NCBI RefSeq assembly: GCF_007680845.1
Contig: NZ_VEIY01000001.1
Coordinates: forward strand, 814,227 to 878,226
Length of the DNA stretch: 64,000 nucleotides
Origin: Curtobacterium pusillum
Lineage (GTDB): Bacteria > Actinomycetota > Actinomycetes > Actinomycetales > Microbacteriaceae
Reading direction: 5' to 3'
This document shows, in pieces, positions 44,013 to 53,316 of the stretch. The stretch's first letter is position 1. Every line of letters begins with the position of its first letter. Below the pieces are notes generated by a model that was not told where the DNA came from, did no database searches, and saw nothing but the letters and a program-made list of their open reading frames with translations. The translations under genes and the position numbers were made by a program.

Positions 44013-47000
44013 ATGGGCTACAGCAACCCGCCGATCCCGTGGTCGCAGTTCGAACGCGCCCTGTCCGACAAGCGGAGTCCCGGCAGCACGCACGACGGCG
44101 ACGGCGGTGACAGCCCCGCGTGGTCGCGGAAGCGCTCGCGGTACGAGGCGCCGGGCGGTCACGAGGACACGGGCAACGAGCCGGTCGTGCCGTACGCCGA
44201 GCTGCACGTGCACTCCACCTTCAGCTTCCTCGACGGCGCGAGCGGACCGGAGCACCTCTTCGAAGAGGCCGCGCGGCTGCACCTGCACGGCCTCGCCCTC
44301 ACCGACCACGACGGCTTCTACGGCGCCGCCCGGATGGCCGAGGTCGCCGAGTCGTACCCGACCGTGGCGACCGTGTACGGCACCGAGCTGTCCCTCGGAC
44401 TGACCGAACCGCAGAACGGCGTGCCCGACCCCGAAGGCACCCACCTGCTGCTCCTCGCGGACGGGCAGGACGGCTACCACCGGCTCGCCGGCGCGGTGAC
44501 GAGCGCGCACCTGGCCGCCGGCGCCGAGAAGGGACGACCCCGGTACGACCTCGACGACCTCGCGGCGCGGTCCGACGGGCACTGGCGGGTCCTGACCGGG
44601 TGCCGCAAGGGCGCCGTCCGGCAGGCGCTCGAACGCGACGGGGAGTCCGCTGCGGAAGACGCCCTGCGTGCCCTGCTCGACCGGTTCGGCACCGCCGGCG
44701 TCGTCGTCGAGCTCACGGACCACGGCGACCCGATGGACACGGCCCGCAACGACGTCCTCGCCGCGCTCGCGGCGAAGCACGCGCTGTCGGTCGTCGCCAC
44801 TGGCAACGTGCACTACGCCACCCCCGACCGCTTCCCCGTGGCGACCGCCCTCGCCGCCGTCCGTGCCCGGCGCAGCCTCGACGAGATCGACGGCTGGTTG
44901 CCGGCCGCCCCCACGGCGCACCTCCGCTCGGGTGCCGAGATGGCCAGGCGGTTCGCGCGCTGGCCGGGCGCCGTCGCGTACAGCGTCGAGCTCGCGGACG
45001 AGATCGGCTTCCAGCTGAAGACGGTCAAGCCCGGGCTACCGGACATCGACGTGCCGGACGGGCACACCACGATGTCCTGGCTCCGCGAGCTCACCTGGCG
45101 CGGTGCACGCCGGTTCTACCCGGGCAGCGCCGACGGCGTGGACCCGCAGAAGCGCGAACGCATCGAACGCGAGCTCTCGGTGATCGAGGACAAGGACTTC
45201 CCGGGGTACTTCCTCATCGTGCGGGACATGGTGCAGTACGCCCGTGACCGCGGCATCCTCTGCCAGGGGCGCGGGTCGGCCGCGAACTCGGCGGTCTGCT
45301 ACCTGCTCGAGATCACGGCGGTCGACTCGATCCGGTACGGGCTGCCGTTCGAGCGGTTCCTGTCGGCGATGCGCGACGAAGAGCCCGACATCGACGTCGA
45401 CTTCGACTCCGACCGGCGCGAAGAGGTCATCCAGTACGTCTACGAGAAGTACGGCCGGTTCAACGCCGCCCAGGTCGCGAACGTCATCACCTACCGGCCG
45501 AAGGGCGCCGTGCGGGACATGGCGAAGGCGCTCGGGCACAGCCCCGGACAACAGGACGCCTGGTCGAAGCAGGTCGAGCGGTGGGGGTCGGTGACCGAGA
45601 GCCAGGACCACGACATCCCGGACACCGTGGTCGACATGGCGCAGCAGGTGCTCGGGTTCCCGCGGCACCTCGGCATCCACTCCGGCGGCATGGTGCTCAC
45701 CGACCGCCCGGTGGGCGAGGTCGTGCCGATCGAGCACGCCCGGATGGACGGCCGCACCGTGCTGCAGTGGGACAAGGACGACTGCGCGTACATGGGGCTC
45801 GTGAAGTTCGACATGCTCGGGCTCGGCATGCTCGCCGCGCTGCAGTACTCGTTCGACCTCGCCGACGAGCACTGCGGGGAACGCTGGGACATGCACTCCA
45901 TCCCGAAGGAAGAGCAGGGCGTCTACGACCAGCTGTGCCGCGCCGACACCATCGGGGTGTTCCAGGTCGAGTCACGTGCGCAGATGGGCACCCTGCCCCG
46001 GCTGTTGCCACGGCGGTTCTACGACCTCGTGATCGAGGTCGCCCTGGTGCGCCCCGGACCGATCCAGGGCGGTGCGGTGCACCCGTACATCCGCCGGCGC
46101 ACCGGTGAAGAACCCATCACGTACATCCACCCGTCGCTGGAGCCGGTGCTCGAACGGACCCTCGGCGTGCCGCTGTTCCAGGAACAGCTCATGCAGATGG
46201 CGATCGCGGTGGGCGGCTGCTCGGGCGACGACGCCGACCTGCTCCGGCGGGCGATGGGGTCGAAGCGCGGGCACGAGAAGATCGACCGGCTCCGCGAGAA
46301 GCTCTACGCGGGCATGGCGGCGAACGACATCCACGGCGAGGACGCCGACGCCATCTACGCGAAGATCCAGGCGTTCGCGAACTTCGGTTTCGCGGAGAGC
46401 CACTCGATCAGCTTCGCGCTCATCGTCTACGCGAGCGCGTGGATGCGGTTGCACTACCCGGGGGCGTTCCTCGCGGCGCTCCTCCGGGCGCAGCCGATGG
46501 GGTTCTACTCACCGCAGACGCTGGTGGCCGACGCCCGACGGCACGGGGTCACCGTCCTGCGGCCGGACATCCTGCGGTCCGGGGTGGACGCCTCGTTGGA
46601 ACCGCTGGGGTCGGACGGGGGCGAGCCCTCCACGCCGCTGGGCGCCGACGCCTGCCTCGAGACCGAACAGCCCCCGGTGCTGCCGTTCGACAAGGCCCTG
46701 CCCGACGACACGGCCCGGCACCGGCGGGACGGCGCGTTCGCCGTCCGGCTCGGCCTCGCCGAGGTCTCGTCGCTCGGACGGAAGAGCGCCGAGAAGATCG
46801 TCGCCGAGCGCGACGCGCACGGGCCGTACACCGACATGTCGGACCTCGCCCGCCGGGTCGGCCTGACCACGGCGCAGCTCGAGGCGCTCGCCGCCGCCGA
46901 CGCGTTCGCTGCGCTCGGGGTGGACCGGCGCGGCGGGATGTGGTCCGCTGCCCAGGCGGCCGCCGAGCGCCCCGACCAGTTGCCGGAGACCCAGGTGGTG

Positions 47001-47441
47001 GTGCAGCCTCCGCTGTTCGGGCAGATGACCAGCGGGGACGTCCTCATCGCGGACATGTGGTCCACGGGGATGACGACCGACGACCACCCCGTGCGGCACG
47101 TCCGGGACGGCCTGGTCGCACGCGGGGTGCTCAGCGTCCAGGACACCGCGACGGCCGAGACCGGTCGTCGGGTCGAGGTCGGCGGCATCGTGACGCACCG
47201 GCAGCGTCCGGCGACGGCCTCGGGCATCACGTTCATGAACGTCGAGGACGAGACCGGGCTGGTGAACGTGATCTGCAGCGTCGGGGTGTGGGGGCGCTAC
47301 CGGAGGGTCGCACGGGAAGCGCCGGCGATCATCGTGCGGGGGATCCTCGAGCGCTCGCCGGACGGGGTCGTGAACCTGGTGGCCGATCGGATCGAGCACC
47401 TGTCCCTGTCGGTCCGGACGCGGTCGCGGGACTTCCAGTGA
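44013..47441 (+). CDS. dnaE2: Error-prone DNA polymerase DnaE2 (ImuC)
   Basis: 1142 residues. A PHP domain comes first (AELHVHSTFSFLDGASGPEH, TDHDGFYGA), then the C-family polymerase core with PDIDVDFDSDRREEVI near residue 460, fingers and helix-hairpin-helix, and a C-terminal OB domain (ITFMNVEDETGLVNVI). QPPLFGQM near residue 998 could be a clamp-binding peptide. It performs damage-induced mutagenic synthesis. ATG 44013 has GGGAG upstream. The third gene of the LexA-controlled operon; imuB ends 22 bases before. Confidence 0.96.
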   Translation: MGYSNPPIPWSQFERALSDKRSPGSTHDGDGGDSPAWSRKRSRYEAPGGHEDTGNEPVVPYAELHVHSTFSFLDGASGPEHLFEEAARLHLHGLALTDHDGFYGAARMAEVAESYPTVATVYGTELSLGLTEPQNGVPDPEGTHLLLLADGQDGYHRLAGAVTSAHLAAGAEKGRPRYDLDDLAARSDGHWRVLTGCRKGAVRQALERDGESAAEDALRALLDRFGTAGVVVELTDHGDPMDTARNDVLAALAAKHALSVVATGNVHYATPDRFPVATALAAVRARRSLDEIDGWLPAAPTAHLRSGAEMARRFARWPGAVAYSVELADEIGFQLKTVKPGLPDIDVPDGHTTMSWLRELTWRGARRFYPGSADGVDPQKRERIERELSVIEDKDFPGYFLIVRDMVQYARDRGILCQGRGSAANSAVCYLLEITAVDSIRYGLPFERFLSAMRDEEPDIDVDFDSDRREEVIQYVYEKYGRFNAAQVANVITYRPKGAVRDMAKALGHSPGQQDAWSKQVERWGSVTESQDHDIPDTVVDMAQQVLGFPRHLGIHSGGMVLTDRPVGEVVPIEHARMDGRTVLQWDKDDCAYMGLVKFDMLGLGMLAALQYSFDLADEHCGERWDMHSIPKEEQGVYDQLCRADTIGVFQVESRAQMGTLPRLLPRRFYDLVIEVALVRPGPIQGGAVHPYIRRRTGEEPITYIHPSLEPVLERTLGVPLFQEQLMQMAIAVGGCSGDDADLLRRAMGSKRGHEKIDRLREKLYAGMAANDIHGEDADAIYAKIQAFANFGFAESHSISFALIVYASAWMRLHYPGAFLAALLRAQPMGFYSPQTLVADARRHGVTVLRPDILRSGVDASLEPLGSDGGEPSTPLGADACLETEQPPVLPFDKALPDDTARHRRDGAFAVRLGLAEVSSLGRKSAEKIVAERDAHGPYTDMSDLARRVGLTTAQLEALAAADAFAALGVDRRGGMWSAAQAAAERPDQLPETQVVVQPPLFGQMTSGDVLIADMWSTGMTTDDHPVRHVRDGLVARGVLSVQDTATAETGRRVEVGGIVTHRQRPATASGITFMNVEDETGLVNVICSVGVWGRYRRVAREAPAIIVRGILERSPDGVVNLVADRIEHLSLSVRTRSRDFQ

Positions 47442-47468
47442 CGGGGCGGTCGTCGGCCGCGCGGGTCG

Positions 47469-47509
47469 TCGTGCGACACGGTACCGGTCGATCGACGCGT
47501 GCGGTGTCG
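47469..47509. repeat. 41-bp hairpin repeat, copy near dnaE2
   Basis: Matches 35 of 41 positions with 62750-62790, aligned without gaps. Both contain GCGACA...TGTCG arms around a GTCGATCG core. It lies between the convergent dnaE2 and histidine kinase genes. Confidence 0.7.
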
Positions 47510-47574
47510 GACGGTGCGCACGCACGCCGCCGAACGCCGCCCCGCCGCCCTCGCGGGCATGCCCCCACGCCCCG

Positions 47575-49059
47575 CTACGACACCTCCGGGACCCGCACCG
47601 TGACCTCGAGCCCGCCCGACCGCACGTTCCGGAGCGACGCCGTACCCCCGGCCCGCTCCGCCACCGCCCGCACGATCGCGAGCCCCAGCCCGGAACCGCC
47701 CGGCAACGCGATCGCGCCGGTGGTCGGGTCGGGGTTCGGTCGGGACTTCCGGGCCTCGTCGGGGCGGGTGAACCGGTCGAACGCGACGGGGATGAACGAT
47801 TCCGGCACTCCCGGGCCGTCGTCCGTGACCTGCAGGATGCCCTCGCCGGCGGCGCTCCGCCACGACACGAAGATCCCGCCGCCGCGGGGGAGAGCAGAGA
47901 CCGCGTTGCCCGCGATGTTCGTGACGAGCTGTGCCATGCCGCCGGTGTCGAGCCGGTACCGCGGTTCGACCGTGCCGCCGCCGATGCCCGGGCCGGAGCC
48001 GCCGACGGCCACCGGGGGTTCGAGGTCGAAGTCGACGGTGATGTCCTTCGCCGACGCGATGAGCCGGACCCGGTCGACGGCGGACATGACCTCGTCGCCG
48101 AGGTCCGACCACCCGGTCAGGGTCTGCTCGGCTCCGTCCTGCTCCCGGCGCTCGGACTCCTCGATGCGGGACAGCGCGAGCAGGTCGTTGGCCAACCGGG
48201 ACAACCGCGCGACGCTGAGCTTCGCCCGCTCGATGTGCGCGGCGAGGGCGGCGGCGTCGTCACCGTCGAGGGACGCGAGGTCGAGCTGGGTCGTCAGGAT
48301 CGCGAGGGGCGTGCGGAGCTCGTGGCTCGCGTCCGAGACCATCTGGCGCTCGCGCTCGGTCGCTTGGCGGGTGCGGGCGAGGAAGGCGTTCAGGGTCGTC
48401 GCCAGGGACGCCAGTTCGTCCTCGGCGGGCCCCACGGGCAGCTCGGCCCGCTCGGGGGCGACGGACAGGCGTTCCGCTTCCCGGCGCATCCGGTTCACGG
48501 GGCGGAGGGCGGCGGTCGCGAGTGCCCACGATGCGACGCCGAACGCGATGAGGATCGCGAGTCCGGTGAGCGACAGCGTGGACGTCAGGTCGTCGACGAC
48601 GATCGCCTCGGCCTGCGCGTTGCGTGCCGCGACCACCGTCCAGCGCCCGGCCTGGTTGACCGGGTGCTCGACGACGACGCGGTACTCCGACCCCGAGACC
48701 TGGATGACGGACGTGCCCGCCCTCGTCGACGTCAGGCTGCCGAGGGCACGCTCGACCTTGCCGGGCATCGTCGACAGCACGATGTCCCCGGTGGGGGACA
48801 CGACCGCGACGAGCTGCAGGTTGCCGGGCGGTGACAGGTCCGGGTTGCTGTCCACTTCGAGCGTCGCCACGTACGGGTCGGCGTCGGCGTCGAGCAAGGT
48901 CCTTGTGGCGCTCGCGACGACGCTCACGACCTGGAACCGCATGACGACCACGAGCAGGACGATGACGACCGCCGCGATCGCCGTGGAGCCGATGGTGATC
49001 CGAGCCCGGAGCGAGAGGTTCCGCAGCGGGCGGATCAGGCCCCGCCCGGGACCGGTCAC
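47575..49059 (-). CDS. Sensor histidine kinase
   Basis: 494 residues. Two membrane helices (about 22-44 and 163-187) flank an extracytoplasmic sensor domain of about 120 residues. HAMP follows, then the HisKA domain with phospho-acceptor His in SDASHELRTPLAIL (near 244), and the ATPase domain with N-box NIAGNAVS, DDGPGVPE and GGSGLGLAIV. A GTG start overlaps the stop of the response regulator (GTGA), so they form one unit. The signal is unknown; the sensor domain shows no metal or PAS signature. It resembles PhoR/MprB-like kinases in layout. Confidence 0.94.
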   Translation of the reverse strand: MTGPGRGLIRPLRNLSLRARITIGSTAIAAVVIVLLVVVMRFQVVSVVASATRTLLDADADPYVATLEVDSNPDLSPPGNLQLVAVVSPTGDIVLSTMPGKVERALGSLTSTRAGTSVIQVSGSEYRVVVEHPVNQAGRWTVVAARNAQAEAIVVDDLTSTLSLTGLAILIAFGVASWALATAALRPVNRMRREAERLSVAPERAELPVGPAEDELASLATTLNAFLARTRQATERERQMVSDASHELRTPLAILTTQLDLASLDGDDAAALAAHIERAKLSVARLSRLANDLLALSRIEESERREQDGAEQTLTGWSDLGDEVMSAVDRVRLIASAKDITVDFDLEPPVAVGGSGPGIGGGTVEPRYRLDTGGMAQLVTNIAGNAVSALPRGGGIFVSWRSAAGEGILQVTDDGPGVPESFIPVAFDRFTRPDEARKSRPNPDPTTGAIALPGGSGLGLAIVRAVAERAGGTASLRNVRSGGLEVTVRVPEVS

Positions 49060-49733
49060 GCCCCGAGCAGGTCGAGTCGGTAGCCCCGACCGCGAACGGT
49101 GGAGATCGCGACGGTGGCCTCGTGCGAGGTCAGCTTCTTGCGGAGGTACGAGATGTACTGCTCGACGACGTTGGGATCGACGTGCTGCGAGCCGTCCCAG
49201 ACCTCTTCGAGGATCTTCGGCCGGTCGACCACCGTGCCGACGGACCGCGCGAGCAGTCGGAGCAGCGCGAACTCGGTGGGGCTCACGGCGACCCGCTGGC
49301 CCTTGATGAGGATGCGGCGCGCTTCGGAGTCGATGGCGACGTCGCCGACCTCGATCGTGCGGGGAGCGCCGGCGGACTCACGGCGACCGAGCGCACGGAG
49401 GCGGGCGGTGAGCTCGGCGAAGGCGAACGGCTTCGTGAGGTAGTCGTCGGCACCGGCGTCGAGCCCGAACACGCGGTCGTCGACGGCGTCCCGCGCGGTG
49501 ACGAGGAGGATCCGCACGGGGTCTTCGCGCTCGCGGATGCGTCGGGCGAGCTCGAAGCCGGACATGCCGGGCATCATGACGTCGACGACGGCCAGGTCGA
49601 ACGCCTGCTCGCCGAGCGCGATGAGCGCTTCGACCCCGTTCTCGACCGCCGTGACGCGGTACCCCTCAGCGGCGAGCCCACGCTCCATGAGCGCGCGCAT
49701 CTCGTCATCGTCCTCGACCACCAACAGGCGCAT
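49056..49733 (-). CDS. OmpR/PhoB family response regulator
   Basis: 225 residues. Receiver domain 1-115 with acidic pocket EDDD (7-10), phospho-acceptor Asp51 in VVDVMMPG, Thr in VTAR and Lys in LTKPF. The C-terminal winged helix (about 128-222) has the usual VSPTEFALLRLLAR and SYLRKKL segments. ATG with AGGAGG upstream. It precedes and overlaps its kinase gene. Confidence 0.96.
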   Translation of the reverse strand: MRLLVVEDDDEMRALMERGLAAEGYRVTAVENGVEALIALGEQAFDLAVVDVMMPGMSGFELARRIREREDPVRILLVTARDAVDDRVFGLDAGADDYLTKPFAFAELTARLRALGRRESAGAPRTIEVGDVAIDSEARRILIKGQRVAVSPTEFALLRLLARSVGTVVDRPKILEEVWDGSQHVDPNVVEQYISYLRKKLTSHEATVAISTVRGRGYRLDLLGA

Positions 49734-49940
49734 AGCGACCTCCTCGGACCCATCGTGGCATCGATCGGGCCGAGGGTGACGGTTCCTCGGCCGATCTCGC
49801 TGAATCTCGTCACAGTCACAGCGGGGCGACAGGTAGAACGGTCTGTCCCTCGTTCGTGGGACGTGAGGACTTCTTCAGTCGTTGCTAGGCTCACGCACCG
49901 GACGAGGCGTGCCCGACGCTTCGTCAGCAGTGGGGGCACC

Positions 49941-50249
49941 ATGAACAACTCGCCGGAACACCCGGCCCTCGTCCGTCTGCGCGCGGAGCTCGACGCCGCG
50001 TGGAAGGGCATCGGCGTGCTCGGCGCCATGGAGGACGGCCCGCGCGAGCGTGTCGTCGCCGAACTCCTGGCCGCCGTCCCGGACGTCGCGAGCCGCGCGG
50101 CCCGCGCCGCCGGAGCGGATGCCGTCGTCGCCGAGATCAGTCGCTTCGCCGAGGCGGAGGTCGTCGCGGACGACTCGTCCGTCCCGACGGCGACGATCTG
50201 GGGCGACATCGTGCACTCCGCGACCGAAGCGGCGTCCGCCACGCGCTGA
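49941..50249 (+). CDS. Small helical protein divergent to the two-component system
   Basis: 102 residues, mostly Ala/Glu/Arg helices with no membrane segment and no recognised motif. ATG with GGGGG five bases upstream, and a TAGGCT -10 like hexamer at 49886-49891. It has its own large palindromic terminator. Its promoter region is shared with the divergent response-regulator gene, so it could be a target of that system; this is inference only. Confidence 0.72.
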   Translation: MNNSPEHPALVRLRAELDAAWKGIGVLGAMEDGPRERVVAELLAAVPDVASRAARAAGADAVVAEISRFAEAEVVADDSSVPTATIWGDIVHSATEAASATR

Positions 50250-50260
50250 CGCGACCACCC

Positions 50261-50308
50261 GTCGGACGGGAGGCGCGGGTCGGGCCCGACCCGCGCCTCC
50301 CGTCCGAC
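50261..50308. terminator. Perfect 48-bp palindrome, bidirectional terminator
   Basis: The left half 50261-50284 is the exact reverse complement of 50285-50308. The arms contain GGACGGGAGGCGCGG, the same arm as the terminator at 62621-62662. It lies after the small helical gene and before the convergent FUSC gene. Confidence 0.85.
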
Positions 50309-50397
50309 CGTGCGCACGACCAGGGCCGCCCGCCGTCCGCGACCGCGTTGCCGTTCCGTGCACCCGCCCGGCTCGCCGACGCGAGCCGACGGCGGTC

Positions 50398-51474
50398 TCA
50401 GTCGTCCTCGCCGAGCAGTTCCTCGCGCACGCGACGGATGTCCTCGAGCAGGGCCCCGATGAGCACCCAGTGCCGCGAGTTCGGCCGGACGATCTCGAGC
50501 GGCGCCGTGAGCGCGGGTTCGCCGGCCGGGTCGACCGGCTCCGGGACGGGGGCCTCGGACGCGGCGACGCGCGCGCTCAGCGCTCGGACGTCCGCGGCGA
50601 TCCGGGCCACCTCCGTCGCGATGCTGCCCACGACGGGGTCGGCGCGGAGGTCCGGCGCGGTGTTGTCCCGGATCGCCCGGGTCATGCCGGTGACGCGGGT
50701 GACGAGGACGCGCAGGTGCTCGGTGACGGTGATGTCCTCGTCGAGGATCGTCCGGTGCCGGCCACCGCGCGGGTTCATGGTGAGGGACTCGCGTGCCGCG
50801 GTGAGCGACGCCTCGGCGCGGGCGTGCTGCTGGCGGAGGGCGCGGGCCTGCAGGAGGGCCTCGTGCCACCGGTCGTGGTCCCAGCCCTCGGTGAGGCCGA
50901 TCGCGACCCGCTCGAACGCGGCCGCGGTGTCGCGGGCGAGCCGGGCGACGGCGAGGTGCGCGGGGCCGAGGAGCACCGGCGGGACGATGAGGGCGTTGAC
51001 GATGAGGGCGACGATCGCGCCGAGGACGGTCTCGAGGATCCGGTCGGCCGAGTAGTTCGGCGTGACGACACCCGCGGTGAGGACGAGCATCCCGCTGATG
51101 CCGACCTGCGTCGCCGAGGTCGGGGTGAGCCGGAGCGCCCAGGCGATGAGGATCGCGAGCACGATGACGAGCAGGACGACCCACACCGAGTCGCCGAGCA
51201 GCAGGTGGAACCCGGTGGCGAGCACGACGCCGAGGACGACGCCGGCGCTCCGCTCGAGGCCCTTCACGAACGACTGGTTGATGCTCGGCTGCACCACGAG
51301 CAGGGCGGCGATCGCGGCGAAGGTCGGGAACGGTCCGGCAATGAGGACCCGGCAGAGCAGCACGGCGGCGACCACCGCGACCGCCGTCTTCACGACCTGC
51401 AGGAAGGGCGTGCGGCTGGAGCTGCGGAGACGCGCGACCGGGTTCACGACGACCACGGTAGCCACGAGCCGCAC
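50398..51474 (-). CDS. FUSC / aromatic acid exporter family membrane protein
   Basis: About 358 residues. The N-terminal half has about six membrane helices including TFAAIAALLVVQPSINQSFV and the following GVVLGVVLATGF, typical of the FUSC/ArAE group. The C-terminal half is a long cytoplasmic helical region rich in Arg/Ala. Substrate unknown; relatives export aromatic acids. Several GTG starts are possible within the first ten codons and none has a strong ribosome site. Confidence 0.85.
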   Translation of the reverse strand: MRLVATVVVVNPVARLRSSSRTPFLQVVKTAVAVVAAVLLCRVLIAGPFPTFAAIAALLVVQPSINQSFVKGLERSAGVVLGVVLATGFHLLLGDSVWVVLLVIVLAILIAWALRLTPTSATQVGISGMLVLTAGVVTPNYSADRILETVLGAIVALIVNALIVPPVLLGPAHLAVARLARDTAAAFERVAIGLTEGWDHDRWHEALLQARALRQQHARAEASLTAARESLTMNPRGGRHRTILDEDITVTEHLRVLVTRVTGMTRAIRDNTAPDLRADPVVGSIATEVARIAADVRALSARVAASEAPVPEPVDPAGEPALTAPLEIVRPNSRHWVLIGALLEDIRRVREELLGEDD

Positions 51475-51482
51475 GCCGAGCC

Positions 51483-52772
51483 GTGCACGAACGCGACGAA
51501 ACCCCCGCCGTCGGGTTGACTGGTGTCGTGTGGCCCAACCATGAGCGCGTCATCCCGCAGGCCTTCGCCGGCTCCGGGACCTCCGTGGTGGCCGCGCGGG
51601 CGCACTCCGTCGAGCCCTCGGGCAACGGCTACCTGTACGGGTACGAGGTCGACACCGTGGACCGGGCCGGCCAGCGCGCCACCGTCCTGACCTACGTCGA
51701 CACGGGCGGCACCCACGACCAGAACAGCGCGATCGTCACCGATCCCGCCACCGGCGACCCCGTCTCCGTGTGGGCGTACCCGAACGACCCCGGACTGCCG
51801 GTGCTGCCGCAGGTGACCTACCGTGACGCGGTCGCCGAGCTGCTCACGACGCTCGGCATGCCGGTGACGAACCCGACGCTGACCGTCGCGGCGTACCGCC
51901 CGGGCAAACGCGCGGTCGTCCGGGTCGACGCACCCGAGGGGACGGTGTTCCTCAAGGTCGTCCGGCCGCACCGGGTCGCACCCATCGAGAAGTCGCACGA
52001 GCAGTTCGTCGCCGCTGGCCTCCCCGTGCCGCGGGTCCTGTCGAGCCGGGGTGACGGGCTCCTCGTGCTCGAACGCATCCGGGGCGTGCCCGCCGGCAGC
52101 CGGATCCTCGACATCGCCGACGACCCGCGGTTCGTCTCGTCGCTCGCCGCGCTGACCGGCCGGATCGCGACCGTGCCGATGACCCAGCAGGCCCGCGCGG
52201 ACGCGATGGACCACGCCGACTGGCACCGGCGCACCCTGGTCGCCGCGCTGCCGCAGGACGCCGAGGAGATCGACGCCCTCTACGACGCGATCGGACGACG
52301 GTCGATCGGTTGGGCCTCGGCCACGAAGCAGGTCGTGCACGGCGACCTCCACCTCGAGCAGGTCTTCGTCGACGAGGACGAGCCGTGGCGGATCTCCGGC
52401 CTGCTCGACATCGACACCGCGGGCTGGGGCTTCCCGGTGCGGGACATCGGTGCGGTGGTCGCGCACCTCGTCGTCACGGGGCTGTGGCACCGGTCGCGCG
52501 GGGATGTGGAACGCGGGGCCGCGGCGGAGCGCCTGGCCGACGCCGTCGCCCGGGACTGGGTCGCGCGGAACCCCGACCAGACGGACCGGATCGGCCCGGC
52601 GATCGGGGCGCAGCTCCTCGCGCACGCGGGCGGGCAGGCGACGACGGGGTCCGCGAACGGGATCCACACCGCGGAGCAGCTGCTGGCGGCGACGCAGGCC
52701 GCGTTGGTGGAGGCATCGCCGGTCGTGCCGTCGGACGGCTTGGTCCGGCCGCGTTCCGCGCCGCAGGTCTGA
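51483..52772 (+). CDS. APH-fold phosphotransferase (small-molecule kinase)
   Basis: About 429 residues. The catalytic loop VHGDLHLEQVF near residue 282 (Asp base) and the metal-binding LLDIDTAGWGFPVRDIG near 302 are those of aminoglycoside-phosphotransferase-like kinases, a fold shared with maltokinases and choline kinases. The N-terminal 110 residues are not recognisable and may be a cap domain. The substrate cannot be named, and drug resistance should not be assumed. GTG 51483 is listed; GTG 51528 is a possible shorter start. Confidence 0.83.
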   Translation: MHERDETPAVGLTGVVWPNHERVIPQAFAGSGTSVVAARAHSVEPSGNGYLYGYEVDTVDRAGQRATVLTYVDTGGTHDQNSAIVTDPATGDPVSVWAYPNDPGLPVLPQVTYRDAVAELLTTLGMPVTNPTLTVAAYRPGKRAVVRVDAPEGTVFLKVVRPHRVAPIEKSHEQFVAAGLPVPRVLSSRGDGLLVLERIRGVPAGSRILDIADDPRFVSSLAALTGRIATVPMTQQARADAMDHADWHRRTLVAALPQDAEEIDALYDAIGRRSIGWASATKQVVHGDLHLEQVFVDEDEPWRISGLLDIDTAGWGFPVRDIGAVVAHLVVTGLWHRSRGDVERGAAAERLADAVARDWVARNPDQTDRIGPAIGAQLLAHAGGQATTGSANGIHTAEQLLAATQAALVEASPVVPSDGLVRPRSAPQV

Positions 52773-52811
52773 GGCGCGGCACGCCGCGCGCGCGTGGGCG
52801 GCGCCGAGTGC

Positions 52812-53205
52812 GCACGGCACGCCGCGTGCGTATCGCCGAGCGGGCGGAAGGCGCCGGCTGGCGGTCGCGAGGCTGACAGATCGTGCCCGCTCGGCGGGAG
52901 GCGCGCGGCGCGTCGGTGCTCGGGCCGGCGCCGCGCGGGCGCCCCAACCAGGGCGCACGACACGCCGCAGGCGTAGCGCCGAGCGGGCGGAAGGTGCCGG
53001 CCGGCGGCCGCGAGCGTGACAGATCGTGCCCGCTCGGCGGGAGGGGGGCGCATCGGGGCCCGAGCGGGCGCGGGCGCCCGGGCGGCCGGGCGCCCGGGCG
53101 CCGGGCGCCGAAGGGGCACGACACGCCGCATGCGTGGCGCCGAAGGGGCGGAAGGCGCCGGGCGGCGGGCGCGAGGGTGACAGATCGTGCCCGCTCGGCG
53201 GGAGG
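52812..53205. repeat. Three tandem copies of a 90-bp hairpin element
   Basis: Copies at 52812-52901, 52955-53044 and 53116-53205, each exactly 90 bases. Shared blocks are a GCACGACACGCCGC start, GCCGAGCGGGCGGAAGG, and GACAGATCGTGCCCGCTCGG. The arms GCCGAGCGGGC and GCCCGCTCGGC pair over about 40 bases in copies 1 and 2; copy 3 has a damaged left arm. Spacers (53 and 71 bases) are unrelated in length. Confidence 0.85.
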
Positions 53206-53223
53206 CGCGGGGCGGGGCCGCAC

Positions 53224-53265
53224 CGCGCCTCCAGGCACGCGGAACGGCGGCAGCCTGGAGGCGCG
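53224..53265. terminator. Hairpin made of two facing 12-mer copies
   Basis: CGCGCCTCCAGGC (53224-53236) pairs perfectly with GCCTGGAGGCGCG (53253-53265) around a 16-base loop. No U-tract. It follows the repeat block and precedes the helicase promoter. Confidence 0.6.
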
Positions 53266-53310
53266 ACGCGCGCGGGCGACGCCGAGTCGCCTCCGTCGGT
53301 GGTCGGGGAG

Positions 53311-53316
53311 TAAACT
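53311..53316 (+). promoter_or_regulatory. -10 element upstream of the helicase gene
   Basis: TAAACT, an unusually AT-rich hexamer for this region. It predicts a transcript start near 53323 and a leader of about 330 bases. Confidence 0.5.

Noticed and set aside
51483..52772. Aminoglycoside resistance gene
   Set aside because: Only the general kinase fold is visible; the family contains many metabolic kinases and no resistance-specific signature was seen.
52812..53205. CRISPR-like array from the three 90-bp copies
   Set aside because: Units are too long, spacers differ in length (53 and 71), copies have diverged throughout, and no cas genes are present.
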